A DNA stretch of 64,000 nt from Bacillus sp. SG-1 (lineage in GTDB: Bacteria; Bacillota; Bacilli; Bacillales; Bacillaceae_B), in contig NZ_ABCF01000003.1 of the NCBI RefSeq assembly GCF_000181495.1, positions 1 through 64,000 of the forward strand. The letters run 5' to 3'. Shown here piece after piece: positions 52,255 to 60,968 of this stretch. The stretch's first letter is position 1. The number at the start of each line of letters is the position of its first letter. The translations under genes were made by a program, and so were the position numbers. Under the pieces are notes generated by a model. It was given only the letters and a program-made list of their open reading frames with translations. It was not told the DNA's origin and did not search any database.

Positions 52255-54312
52255 ATGATAAATATCGCATCACGGATCATTAAACATAAAAAAGCCGTTT
52301 TAATAGTATTTGCCCTTATTACTGTGCTGTCGACTGCAGCCCAGTTTTTTGTATCGGTCAATTATAATATGGTCGATTATTTACCGGAGGATGCCCAATC
52401 GACAAGAGCGATGGACATCATGGAAAAGGAATTTACGGGGGATGTTCCGGATACACGGGTCATGGTCACCGATGTCACCGTACAGGAAGCCCTGGATTAT
52501 AAGAACGAATTAGAAACCATCGACGGAATTTCCAGTGTCATCTGGCTCGATGATATGGTCGATTTGAAAACACCGTTGGAGATGGCGGACACAGCGATGG
52601 TGGAAAACTACTATAAAGATGGCAATGCGCTGTTTTCCATTAGTGTGCGTTCGGGTGATGAAGTGAGGATCACCAATGAGGTGTATGAACTTATTGGCGA
52701 AGAAGGAGCGATTGCCGGTGAAGCGATCAATACGGCCAGCTCGCAGCAGATGGCCGGGTCGGAATCCATGTATGCTGCGATGCTGCTGGTACCGATCATC
52801 ATCCTGATCCTGGTGGTTTCCACAACATCATGGGTAGAGCCGCTGTTTTTCCTGACGGCGATCGGGGTATCGGTTCTGATCAACTTAGGAACGAACATCT
52901 TCATCGGGGAAGTTTCGTTTGTCACCCAATCGGTTGCGCCGATTTTGCAGCTGGCGGTATCGCTGGATTACGCAGTGTTCCTGCTTCATAGTTTTTCAGA
53001 TTACCGGAAGACGACCAATAATCCGGAAGAAGCGATGGAGCTGGCGATGAAGAAATCCTTCCCGGCGATCATGGCCAGTGCAGCGACGACTTTCTTTGGA
53101 TTCATCGCGCTGACATTCATGAAATTTGAAATCGGGTCTGATCTTGGAGTGAACCTGGTAAAAGGAATCGTCCTGAGTTTCATCAGTGTCATGGTGTTCC
53201 TGCCGGCATTGACCTTGGTTTTTTATAAATGGATGGATAAAACGAAGCATAGGAACTTTGTGCCGAGCTTCAAAGGTATCGGTAATAAAGTGATGAAGCT
53301 CAAGTTTCCAAGCTTGATTCTCGTGCTGGCCATCATCGTTCCAGCCTTCCTGGCACAGAGCAATACCTCGTTTATCTATGGAACAGGTGAGCAGCCTGAG
53401 GATACACGTGTGGGAAGTGACGCGAAAATCATCACCGAGGCATTTGGTGAAACGACGTCAATTGTATTGCTGGTTCCGAAAGGGGATGCAGCAAAAGAGT
53501 CGGAGCTTGTTGATGACATTGAAGGAATGGATTATATCACAGGCGTCATGGCTTACGCAAACCAGGTCGGTGCGGAAATCCCGCCTGAATACCTGGATGA
53601 ATCGATTACGGAGCAATTCTATTCTGAAAACTACAGCCGGATCATCATCAACACCAATCAGGGAACAGAAGGGAACATTCCATTCAGTATTGTTGAAAAT
53701 GTTGAAGAAGCAGCACAGAACTACTATGGAGATGGCGCACTTGCTTTGGGAGAGAGCGTGACCCTTTATGATATAAAAAATACGGTCAATAAAGACAATG
53801 TCGTCGTCAATGTGTTAACGGTGGTGACGATTGCGATCGTTCTGCTCTTGAGCTTTAAATCGATTTCCATCCCAATTGTGCTTCTGATTACGATCCAAAC
53901 GGCTGTCTGGATCAACTTATCGATTCCCTACTTCACCAATACATCACTGGTGTTTGTCGGGTACTTGATCGTCAGTACCGTACAGCTGGCGGCAACGGTG
54001 GATTACGCCATTCTGTTCACAGAAGAATATAATCATAACCGAAAACAGATGTCTGCAAGGGAAGCCATCGTGAAAACATTGGATGAAAAGACCTTCTCCA
54101 TTTCGATTTCAGCAGGGATCCTTTCCAGTGTCGGCTTCATCTTATGGATCACGTCTTCCAATCCGATCGTCGGTTCCATCGGGCTATTGATGGGAAGAGG
54201 GGCACTGCTGGCGTTTATCATGGTGCTTTTCGCATTGCCGGCCATGCTCGTGGTATTCGATAAATTGATCAAAAAAACAACCTATAAAGCAAATTATTAT
54301 GAGGAGAAATGA
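52255..54312 (+). CDS. MMPL family (RND-type) transporter
   Basis: A 685-residue membrane exporter of the MMPL/RND superfamily with two halves, each with a large extracytoplasmic domain after helix 1 (residues 35-165 and 380-480) and a cluster of five helices. Motifs include SLDYAVFLLHSFSDYRK near residue 245 and TVDYAILFTEEYNHNRK near residue 580, which contain the Asp of the proton-relay position. It may export lipids, peptides or drugs. AGAGAGGATGA precedes ATG 52255. The last codons overlap the start of the downstream secreted-partner gene. Confidence 0.9.
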   Translation: MINIASRIIKHKKAVLIVFALITVLSTAAQFFVSVNYNMVDYLPEDAQSTRAMDIMEKEFTGDVPDTRVMVTDVTVQEALDYKNELETIDGISSVIWLDDMVDLKTPLEMADTAMVENYYKDGNALFSISVRSGDEVRITNEVYELIGEEGAIAGEAINTASSQQMAGSESMYAAMLLVPIIILILVVSTTSWVEPLFFLTAIGVSVLINLGTNIFIGEVSFVTQSVAPILQLAVSLDYAVFLLHSFSDYRKTTNNPEEAMELAMKKSFPAIMASAATTFFGFIALTFMKFEIGSDLGVNLVKGIVLSFISVMVFLPALTLVFYKWMDKTKHRNFVPSFKGIGNKVMKLKFPSLILVLAIIVPAFLAQSNTSFIYGTGEQPEDTRVGSDAKIITEAFGETTSIVLLVPKGDAAKESELVDDIEGMDYITGVMAYANQVGAEIPPEYLDESITEQFYSENYSRIIINTNQGTEGNIPFSIVENVEEAAQNYYGDGALALGESVTLYDIKNTVNKDNVVVNVLTVVTIAIVLLLSFKSISIPIVLLITIQTAVWINLSIPYFTNTSLVFVGYLIVSTVQLAATVDYAILFTEEYNHNRKQMSAREAIVKTLDEKTFSISISAGILSSVGFILWITSSNPIVGSIGLLMGRGALLAFIMVLFALPAMLVVFDKLIKKTTYKANYYEEK

Positions 54313-56105
54313 TGATGAGAAAAAAACAATTACACTATACGGCTCTCGCTGCGATGATCATCTTGCCTTCATTTCTTAGTCATCCTGCCCAGGCTGCAAT
54401 GGAAGGCAAAGTCACTTCAAAGGATGAAGTGGTGTATGCGACGTTGAATGCCAATGGGGAACTGGATTCCATCTATGTCGTGAATACCCTGGAAGTTGAA
54501 AAAGCCGGGGAAATCCTTGATTACGGGAAATACAGCAGTGTCAAAAACCTGACGGACTTAACGGAAATCGATCAAGAAGGCCAGAAAGTAGAGATGGAAG
54601 CCCAGGAAGGAAAGTTTTATTATCAAGGAAATATGGATAAAGAAACCGAATTGCCATGGGATGTCACAGTTTCCTATGTGATGGATGGGGAAATTGTAAA
54701 AGCGTCGGAACTGGCTGGGATGAACGGTCATCTTGAGATCTCGGTGGATATAAAAGAGAACAAAGAAGCGGATGCGGCATTCTATGAAAACTACCTTCTG
54801 CAAGTTTCATTGACGCTTCCTAACAGCTACCAAGGCATCGAAGCGGAAGGCGGAATGGTGGCGAATGCAGGGAAGGATAAGCAAATCACGTTTACCGTCA
54901 TGCCTGGACAAGAGGAAAAACTCATTGTGAAGGCAATTGTAGAGGATTTCGAATTCCAAGGTGTGGAGATCGCTGCAGTTCCATCCACCTTGCCGATTGA
55001 TACATCAGAAACGAAAAATATGACCGAAGATATGGCCGAATTATCGGCCGGGATTAAAGAATTGAATGACGGCGTGGCTGAACTGGAAGACGGTGTAACG
55101 GATATGACAAGTGGTGCCGTCAGCCTGCGTAATGGCTCTGCAGACTATAAGGCCGGCATAACTGAGTTGGCAGGCTCATCGTCTGAAATCGTCAGCGGCT
55201 CGAATTCTATCAGCAGCGCCCTTAAAGAAATCAATCAGTCGCTTTCCGGGCGGTCGGCTGAGATGGACCTTTCAAGCCTGAATGAATTGCCTGCAGGGCT
55301 GACCCGGTTGGCGGACGGACTGGCGGAAGCAGCCGCAGGTCTTGATACTTTGCAAACAAATTATGCCCAGGCTTATGCCGCATTGGATGGAGCCATCAAG
55401 GAAATACCAGCAGATGGAATTACGGAGGAACAAATCGCCGGACTTTATGAGAGCGGTGCAGACCCTGCGGTAGTGGATAAGCTGGCAGCTTCTTACGCCG
55501 CAGCCCAGAAAGTCAAAGGAACGTACGCTGCGGTACAAGAAGCATTTGCTGCCGTTGAACCGACTTTAATTGAGATCAGCGGATCAGTGACCGAGATGAG
55601 CGGACAGCTGACGTCCATCGCCAATAACCTGTCCTCTTCTCTTGAAGAGACAGATATGAGCGGACTGAACGAGTTGCAGGATGGACTGTCGGCACTCTCT
55701 TCGAATTATGAAAAATTTCATACCGGCCTGGTAAGCTATACAAATGGAGTGGGGCAGTTATCTTCTTCCTATCGCGAACTGCACTCAGGTATCGTTGAAA
55801 TGACGGGCGGCACAAGCGAATTGGAGGGAGGAGTCAGCGAGCTTCACGACGGGACCAGTGAATTATACGAAGAAACTAAAAACTTGCCGTTTCAAATGCA
55901 AGAAGAAATCGATAAGATGATTTCAGAATATGACAAATCTGATTTCGAACCGGTATCCTTTGTTTCTTCTGAAAATAAAAATGTATCTTCTGTTCAATTC
56001 GTCATCAAGACAGAAAGCATTGAAGTGGAAGAACAAGAAGTTAAGAAAGCAGAACCCCAAAAAGAGAAAGGGTTCTGGGAACTGTTGATGGATTTGTTCA
56101 GGTAA
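54309..56105 (+). CDS. Secreted heptad-repeat (xxxLxxG) coiled-coil partner of the MMPL transporter
   Basis: A 598-residue secreted protein with a signal peptide (residues 1-30, cut near QAA), a beta-rich N-terminal domain (residues 32-230) and a long repeat region with the pattern xxxLxxG (LSAGIKELNDGVAELEDGVT, later LSSSYRELHSGIVEMTGGTS), then a basic C-terminus ending in FWELLMDLFR that could attach to the membrane. It resembles the extracytoplasmic part of YhgE/Pip-type proteins. The start overlaps the MMPL stop by four bases, indicating translational coupling; a joint role in envelope transport is inferred. Confidence 0.82.
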   Translation: MMMRKKQLHYTALAAMIILPSFLSHPAQAAMEGKVTSKDEVVYATLNANGELDSIYVVNTLEVEKAGEILDYGKYSSVKNLTDLTEIDQEGQKVEMEAQEGKFYYQGNMDKETELPWDVTVSYVMDGEIVKASELAGMNGHLEISVDIKENKEADAAFYENYLLQVSLTLPNSYQGIEAEGGMVANAGKDKQITFTVMPGQEEKLIVKAIVEDFEFQGVEIAAVPSTLPIDTSETKNMTEDMAELSAGIKELNDGVAELEDGVTDMTSGAVSLRNGSADYKAGITELAGSSSEIVSGSNSISSALKEINQSLSGRSAEMDLSSLNELPAGLTRLADGLAEAAAGLDTLQTNYAQAYAALDGAIKEIPADGITEEQIAGLYESGADPAVVDKLAASYAAAQKVKGTYAAVQEAFAAVEPTLIEISGSVTEMSGQLTSIANNLSSSLEETDMSGLNELQDGLSALSSNYEKFHTGLVSYTNGVGQLSSSYRELHSGIVEMTGGTSELEGGVSELHDGTSELYEETKNLPFQMQEEIDKMISEYDKSDFEPVSFVSSENKNVSSVQFVIKTESIEVEEQEVKKAEPQKEKGFWELLMDLFR

Positions 56106-56131
56106 AAGGGACAGATTTTTTGATATAGTTG

Positions 56132-56180
56132 AAGATGGGTGTTGAGAAATCTTGATGATTCTCGGGCATCCATCTTTTTT
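56132..56180 (+). terminator. Terminator of the MMPL operon
   Basis: GATGG / CCATC with an inner GAGAA / TTCTC stem and a final T run. Confidence 0.75.
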
Positions 56181-56391
56181 ATATTTTAAGGGGGGAAAAT
56201 GTCAGGGAAATAGAAAAGGATAACTCTTCTTGAAAAATTTGTTATTCTAAAATAATATTCTGAAAAAACCTCCTATTTTGAATATTAATCAAAGTATTCC
56301 ATTCTATGAATCTGTTCACTATACTTATTGATATGTTTTTGAACTAATTGTTAGAATTTTTAAATCATAAAGAAAAAGGAGGAAGAAAAAG

Positions 56392-57915
56392 ATGGAACAA
56401 TCGCAAAAGAATGGCTTCATTATGCGTATGTTGAATGTGATCGAACGTGTCGGAAATAAACTTCCAGACCCGGTTACATTGTTCTTTATCTTTTCTGCAT
56501 TAGTAGTTGTTTTGTCTGCTGTCTTTTCTTCTATGGGCCTTCAAGTAGAAGACCCGCTTAATGAAGGAGAAATGATCGCAGTCAAAAACCTGCTGAGCTC
56601 CGAAGGGATTCTGTATCTCTTTGAGAGTGCTGTAACAAACTTCACAGGATTCGCGCCGCTTGGTACCGTTTTGGTAACGATGCTTGGTATCGGTATTGCG
56701 GAGCGCTCCGGATTAATCAGTGCCGCACTTCGCGGACTTGTAACATCTGTACCGCGCGTACTGATGACAGCTGCTTTGGTATTCGGCGGTGTTATGTCGA
56801 GTATGGCAGCAGATGCTGGTTATGTAGTGCTGACGCCGCTTGGAGCGGTATTATTCGCTGGTCTTGGACGCCATCCATTGGCTGGTCTGGCAGCTGCCTT
56901 CGCAGGGGTTTCCGGCGGATTCAGTGCCAACTTGCTATTGACTTCCCTTGACCCGCTGCTTGGCGGATTGACGCAGGATGCTGCGGCGATCATCAATCCT
57001 GACTATGCGGCAGGAATCAACTATGCGATGAACTACTATTTCATGATCGCATCCGTATTCTTAATCACCATCATTGGTACATTGGTGACAGACTTTATCG
57101 TTGAACCGCGCCTTGGAAAATATAAAGGCGATGTACAAGAAGAAGTGAGTTATCTTAAACCGGAAGAGAGAAAAGGTTTATGGGGAGCTCTTATTGCCTT
57201 CCTTCTGACGGTTATCGCACTTGCCTTACTTGTCATCCCATCTTGGGGACCGTTGCGCGGGGGCGAGGAAGAACTGATCAATGCACCATTCTTCCACACG
57301 CTCGTTCCAATCATCCTGATCACATTCTTCATTCCGGGACTTGTGTATGGACGAATCACAAAAGAAATCAAGAATGACAAAGACGTAGCAAGACAGCTTT
57401 CTGAAACAATGGCTACAATGGGAGCGTACATCGTGTTGGCTTTCGTTGCAGCACAATTCGTTGCTTACTTCAGTGAGTCAAATCTGGGAACTGTCCTGGC
57501 TGTAAAAGGGGCAGCATTCATTGATGCCACTGGCTTCAAAGGAATTCCGCTGATCCTGACATTCATCGTCGTATCAGGCTTCATCAACCTGTTTATCGGA
57601 AGTGCTTCTGCTAAATGGGCGATCATGGCACCTGTATTCATCCCGATGATGATGCTTTCAGGCTATTCACCTGAATTCACGCAGCTTGTCTACAGAATCG
57701 CAGACTCCACAACAAACGTCATCTCACCGTTGATGCCATACTTCGCAATCGTTATCGCGTTTGCCCAGAAGTATGACAAGAAGGTCGGAATTGGAACACT
57801 CATCTCTACGATGCTTCCATACTCCATCGCCTTCACGATTGCGTGGGTGGTTATGCTGATCATCTGGATGCTGACTGGACTTCCAATTGGACCAGGATCG
57901 CCGATCACATATTAA
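56392..57915 (+). CDS. AbgT family transporter
   Basis: A 507-residue membrane transporter with about 12 helices of the AbgT (p-aminobenzoyl-glutamate) family. Residues such as LPDPVTLFFIFSALVV, APLGTVLVTMLGIGIAERSG, and SSMAADAGYVVLTPLGA are typical, and the C-terminal STTNVISPLMPYFAI motif closes the fold. Substrates proposed for the family are p-aminobenzoyl-glutamate and sulfonamides, as exporter or importer. AAAAGGAGGAAG precedes the ATG. It is followed by a terminator. Confidence 0.93.
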   Translation: MEQSQKNGFIMRMLNVIERVGNKLPDPVTLFFIFSALVVVLSAVFSSMGLQVEDPLNEGEMIAVKNLLSSEGILYLFESAVTNFTGFAPLGTVLVTMLGIGIAERSGLISAALRGLVTSVPRVLMTAALVFGGVMSSMAADAGYVVLTPLGAVLFAGLGRHPLAGLAAAFAGVSGGFSANLLLTSLDPLLGGLTQDAAAIINPDYAAGINYAMNYYFMIASVFLITIIGTLVTDFIVEPRLGKYKGDVQEEVSYLKPEERKGLWGALIAFLLTVIALALLVIPSWGPLRGGEEELINAPFFHTLVPIILITFFIPGLVYGRITKEIKNDKDVARQLSETMATMGAYIVLAFVAAQFVAYFSESNLGTVLAVKGAAFIDATGFKGIPLILTFIVVSGFINLFIGSASAKWAIMAPVFIPMMMLSGYSPEFTQLVYRIADSTTNVISPLMPYFAIVIAFAQKYDKKVGIGTLISTMLPYSIAFTIAWVVMLIIWMLTGLPIGPGSPITY

Positions 57916-57929
57916 TAGATATTAAGAAT

Positions 57930-57966
57930 GGACCTGATTCCTACGATGGGAGTCGGGTCCTTTTTT
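57930..57966 (+). terminator. Terminator after the AbgT gene
   Basis: GGACCTGATTCC and GGGAGTCGGGTCC form a stem with a small loop and six T residues. Confidence 0.88.
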
Positions 57967-57992
57967 GTAGAGGTATCAGGGTTCAGGTTAGT

Positions 57993-58170
57993 ATCAGCCA
58001 GAACTCCAGCTTTGCTGGGGGACAAACAAAAGTTACTTCTTTTGAATGCTCCTGATGAAAATTGCAGTTGTTGATAGAATGGTGAAAGTTATTGATAGAA
58101 GCAGCGAACTCGTCGATAGAACCGTAAAACTCGTCGATAGAAGCCCCAAACTCGTCGATAGACTGGGAAA
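57993..58170. repeat. 21-bp-period array, TCGTCGATAGA family, copy 1
   Basis: A leader segment ATCAGCCAGAACTCCAGC-TTTGCTGGGG with hairpin potential, then (C/T)GATAGA recurring at 58072, 58093, 58114, 58135 and 58156 with exact 21-base spacing. The whole block is repeated 240 bases later. The core TCGTCGATA is related to the family at 24092. Open frames across the array on both strands are an artefact of the period (21 = 3 x 7). Confidence 0.85.
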
Positions 58171-58232
58171 TCCCTCAGTTTGGTTCATCCGAAATATAGC
58201 TTAGACGCAGAAATACCAGTTTTCCACAAGGA

Positions 58233-58425
58233 ATCAGCCAGAACCCCAGCCCTGCTGGGGGACAAACCAAAGTTACTTCTTTTGAATGCTCCTGCTGAAA
58301 ATTGAAGTTGTTGATAGACTGGTGAAAGTCGTTGATAGAAGCAGCGAACTCGTCGATAGAAGCATAAAAGTCGTTGATAGAAGCCCCAAACTCGTCGATA
58401 GAACCGCAACACTCGTCGATAGCCC
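58233..58425. repeat. 21-bp-period array, TCGTCGATAGA family, copy 2
   Basis: A near-identical copy of the preceding block, offset by exactly 240 bases from copy 1, with units at 58312, 58333, 58354, 58375, 58396 and 58417 (21-base spacing). It starts with ATCAGCCAGAACCCCAGCCC and a CCCCAGC / GCTGGGG hairpin. Confidence 0.85.
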
Positions 58426-58471
58426 CATCTCCTATGAACCAAGAACCCATCCATCCGAAAAATCCAGACAC

Positions 58472-58500
58472 AAAAAAACCAGCCCATCACCAGGCTGGCT
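58472..58500 (-). terminator. Terminator of the iron ABC operon
   Basis: On the minus strand CCAGCC and GGCTGG pair, followed by seven T residues, 10 bases after the ATPase stop codon. Confidence 0.88.
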
Positions 58501-58509
58501 TGAATGTAT

Positions 58510-59196
58510 TTAATTAATTGCCACAAGTTCACATGCGGAACCTGTTTGCTTCACTTTGCCGTCTTCCATAATGATGATGCGGTCGGCAAGCGCCCTTGCA
58601 TCCGACTGGTCATGGGTGACAAAGATCGAGGTGACACCAGCCTTTTTAATGATTTCCCGCAGGTCGCTTCTAATCTGGATCTGCAGGTCGGCATCGAGAT
58701 TACTGAAAGGCTCATCAAACAAGATCAGGGAAGGGTTCGGCGCAATGGCTCTTGCCAGGGCGACCCTTTGCTGCTGTCCGCCGCTGAGTTCATATGGATA
58801 ACGCTTGGCATAGTCGGAGAGCCCGACCAATTCCAGCACTTCCTTTAGTCGGTGGTCTTTCTCTTTTCGGCTCATCTTTTTCAAGCCGTACTTTACATTG
58901 TTCGCGACAGTCATATGAGGGAAAAGGGCATAGTCCTGAAAAACAAAGCCGATGCCGCGCTTTTCGGGCTGTACAAATTGAGTGCTGCTGGCCATCACCT
59001 GCTCATTGATCAGGATGGAACCGCCCGCTGGCACCTCAAGGCCTGCAATCAGCCGGAGAATTGTACTTTTCCCGCTTCCGCTTTTCCCCAGAATGGAGAT
59101 GAACTCACCTTTTTCAATTGAGAAAGAAATATCATCCAGAGCCAGTTCCTTTGAGTTTTGATAACGGAAATCGATATTCTTTAATTGAACAAACAT
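58510..59196 (-). CDS. ABC transporter ATP-binding protein (iron(III) type, FbpC-like)
   Basis: A 228-residue ATPase. Walker A is GKSGSGKST near residue 38, the signature is LSGGQQQRV near residue 135, Walker B is LILFDEPFSNLD near residue 155, and the H-loop is VTHDQSDA near residue 195. It energises the permease that precedes it. It lacks the long regulatory domain of larger FbpC proteins. The start ATG overlaps the permease stop by one base. Confidence 0.93.
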   Translation of the reverse strand: MFVQLKNIDFRYQNSKELALDDISFSIEKGEFISILGKSGSGKSTILRLIAGLEVPAGGSILINEQVMASSTQFVQPEKRGIGFVFQDYALFPHMTVANNVKYGLKKMSRKEKDHRLKEVLELVGLSDYAKRYPYELSGGQQQRVALARAIAPNPSLILFDEPFSNLDADLQIQIRSDLREIIKKAGVTSIFVTHDQSDARALADRIIIMEDGKVKQTGSACELVAIN

Positions 59197-60836
59197 TAGT
59201 TAGTCTCCTTTTCTAAAATACTGTGAAAAACATAAATGGACACACCGCTGATCAAGATGATAAGAATGGAAGCCAATGCGGCTTCATGAACCATCTCATC
59301 GCCGGCGTACTGAAAAGCTTTCGTAGCCAAGGTGTAAAAATTGAACGGCTGCAGAATCAAGGTCAGCGGCAATTCCTTCAATACTTCTACAAAGACAAGG
59401 ATGAACCCGCCGAATACCGCTCCTTTAACCATCTTAAAGTCGACTTTGAAAAAGGACTGAGTCATGTTCATTCCAAGCATCCTGGAAGCTTCGGTAAAGG
59501 AACGCCCAACTTTATCAAACCCTGCCTCGACAGAATTATAGCCGATGGCAAGGAAGCGGATGATGTAGGCGAAAATCAGCATCGCGATGCTCAAGCTGAG
59601 AATGACGGAAGGCTGCTGATTCATTAAACCGTAAAAATATTTTTGGACTTTATCAAGTTCAAGAAATAAGGTTAATACACCAAGGGCAATGACGGCCCCC
59701 GGGATGGAATAGCCGATCAGGGTCGTTTTTGACAAGAGTTTTGGGACGATTCCCTCATGCATCCTGCTGAAATTGGCGATAATGACGGCAATAATGGTGA
59801 TGAAAGCAGCCGCAATAAATGCAACAAATACAGAGTTCCAAATCAACCAAAGGAATTGTTCGCTGATGATTAAGTCATAAGTCATGAATAACCACTCGAC
59901 CAGCTGTAAAAATGGGATGAGGAACCCAACTGAAAATACAAGCATGACATAACTGAACATTAGCCAGCCTTTCCATTTCGACAGTCTTGCAGGCTTGATT
60001 GGCTTCACCTTCGAGGTGGAGTAACTATAATTCTTTCTGCCCCTCAACACCTTTTCCAAGACGAGCAGCAGAAGGACTATGGACATAAGAATCCCTGCCA
60101 GCTTGATGGCTGAATCGATATCCGCCATTCCAAACCAGGCCTGAAAGATCGCCGTACTGAAGGTCTGAATACCAAAGAACTTCACCACCCCGTAGTCATT
60201 CAGAACTTCAAGGATGACAAGACTCACACCTCCAACGATGGCTGTCCTTGAGAGGGGAAGGATGATACGGAAAAATATTTCAAAGGAACCGCTTCCCAGC
60301 AATCTCGCATTTTCAATCAGTGCAGAGGATTGATTTTCAAGGAAGGCCCTTGTAATTATATAAACATAAGGATATAGGAAAATAGTAAAAATGAAGATGG
60401 CACCCTGCATTGTCATAATATCAAAGTATTTTTGATTCACTTCGATACCGAATGAGTTCCGCAATGTTGTTTGGATGATACCCGTATAATTAAGCATTCC
60501 GTTATACGTGTAAGCTCCGATATACGGCGGAATCGCCAATGGAAGAATGAGGGCCCATTTGAAAAACCTCCTGAGAGGGAAGTCGTAAACGGAAATGAAC
60601 CAGGCAAGACTTAACCCAATCAGGACGGAGAACAAGCCAGTGAAAAAAATCAGCACCAGCGTATTATTAATGTAGTTGTTCAATAAGTACTCTTTGATAT
60701 GGTACCAATTTTCATTCGGTTCCGAGAAAAAGTGCACCCCCATTGAAAAAACAGGCAGAGCAAGAACAATAAAAAACAACAGGCTTAAAACGGCCCAGCT
60801 ATTCGATTGTCTTCTAATATCACGTATGAGTTTCAA
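59196..60836 (-). CDS. Iron(III) ABC transporter permease (FbpB-like)
   Basis: A 546-residue protein with two fused permease halves of about six helices each, as in SfuB/FbpB. EAA-type cytoplasmic loops are visible: LIENARLLGSGSFEIFFRII near residue 185 and VGRSFTEASRMLGMNMTQSF near residue 455. I propose TTG 60836 (M-K-L-I-R-D-I-R-R) as the start with AGAGGACG upstream; an in-frame TTG at 60857 is possible. The gene follows the binding-protein gene after a 132-base gap with a hairpin. Confidence 0.88.
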   Translation of the reverse strand: MKLIRDIRRQSNSWAVLSLLFFIVLALPVFSMGVHFFSEPNENWYHIKEYLLNNYINNTLVLIFFTGLFSVLIGLSLAWFISVYDFPLRRFFKWALILPLAIPPYIGAYTYNGMLNYTGIIQTTLRNSFGIEVNQKYFDIMTMQGAIFIFTIFLYPYVYIITRAFLENQSSALIENARLLGSGSFEIFFRIILPLSRTAIVGGVSLVILEVLNDYGVVKFFGIQTFSTAIFQAWFGMADIDSAIKLAGILMSIVLLLLVLEKVLRGRKNYSYSTSKVKPIKPARLSKWKGWLMFSYVMLVFSVGFLIPFLQLVEWLFMTYDLIISEQFLWLIWNSVFVAFIAAAFITIIAVIIANFSRMHEGIVPKLLSKTTLIGYSIPGAVIALGVLTLFLELDKVQKYFYGLMNQQPSVILSLSIAMLIFAYIIRFLAIGYNSVEAGFDKVGRSFTEASRMLGMNMTQSFFKVDFKMVKGAVFGGFILVFVEVLKELPLTLILQPFNFYTLATKAFQYAGDEMVHEAALASILIILISGVSIYVFHSILEKETN

Positions 60837-60925
60837 TGGATGCACGTCCTCTATCAAAAGATCTTAATTATAGTAAGTGGGTAAAAATTCATACCTATAT
60901 GATTGTAACATGGATATAATACCTA

Positions 60926-60951
60926 TGGCCGTATCAATTAAGATACGGCCA
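60926..60951. other. Intercistronic perfect hairpin in the iron operon
   Basis: TGGCCGTATC and GATACGGCCA form a perfect 10-bp stem with a 6-base loop, 18 bases after the binding-protein stop (reading the minus strand). No T-tract follows on the minus strand, so it more likely protects the upstream mRNA or attenuates partially than terminates; a T run follows on the plus strand. Confidence 0.65.
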
Positions 60952-60968
60952 ATTTTTTAATAGATAAA

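Noticed and set aside
58175-58532. Open frames on both strands across the 21-bp arrays
   Set aside because: A 21-base period is divisible by three and keeps frames open by itself; the peptides are pure repeats, there is no ribosome site, and the region lies behind terminators.
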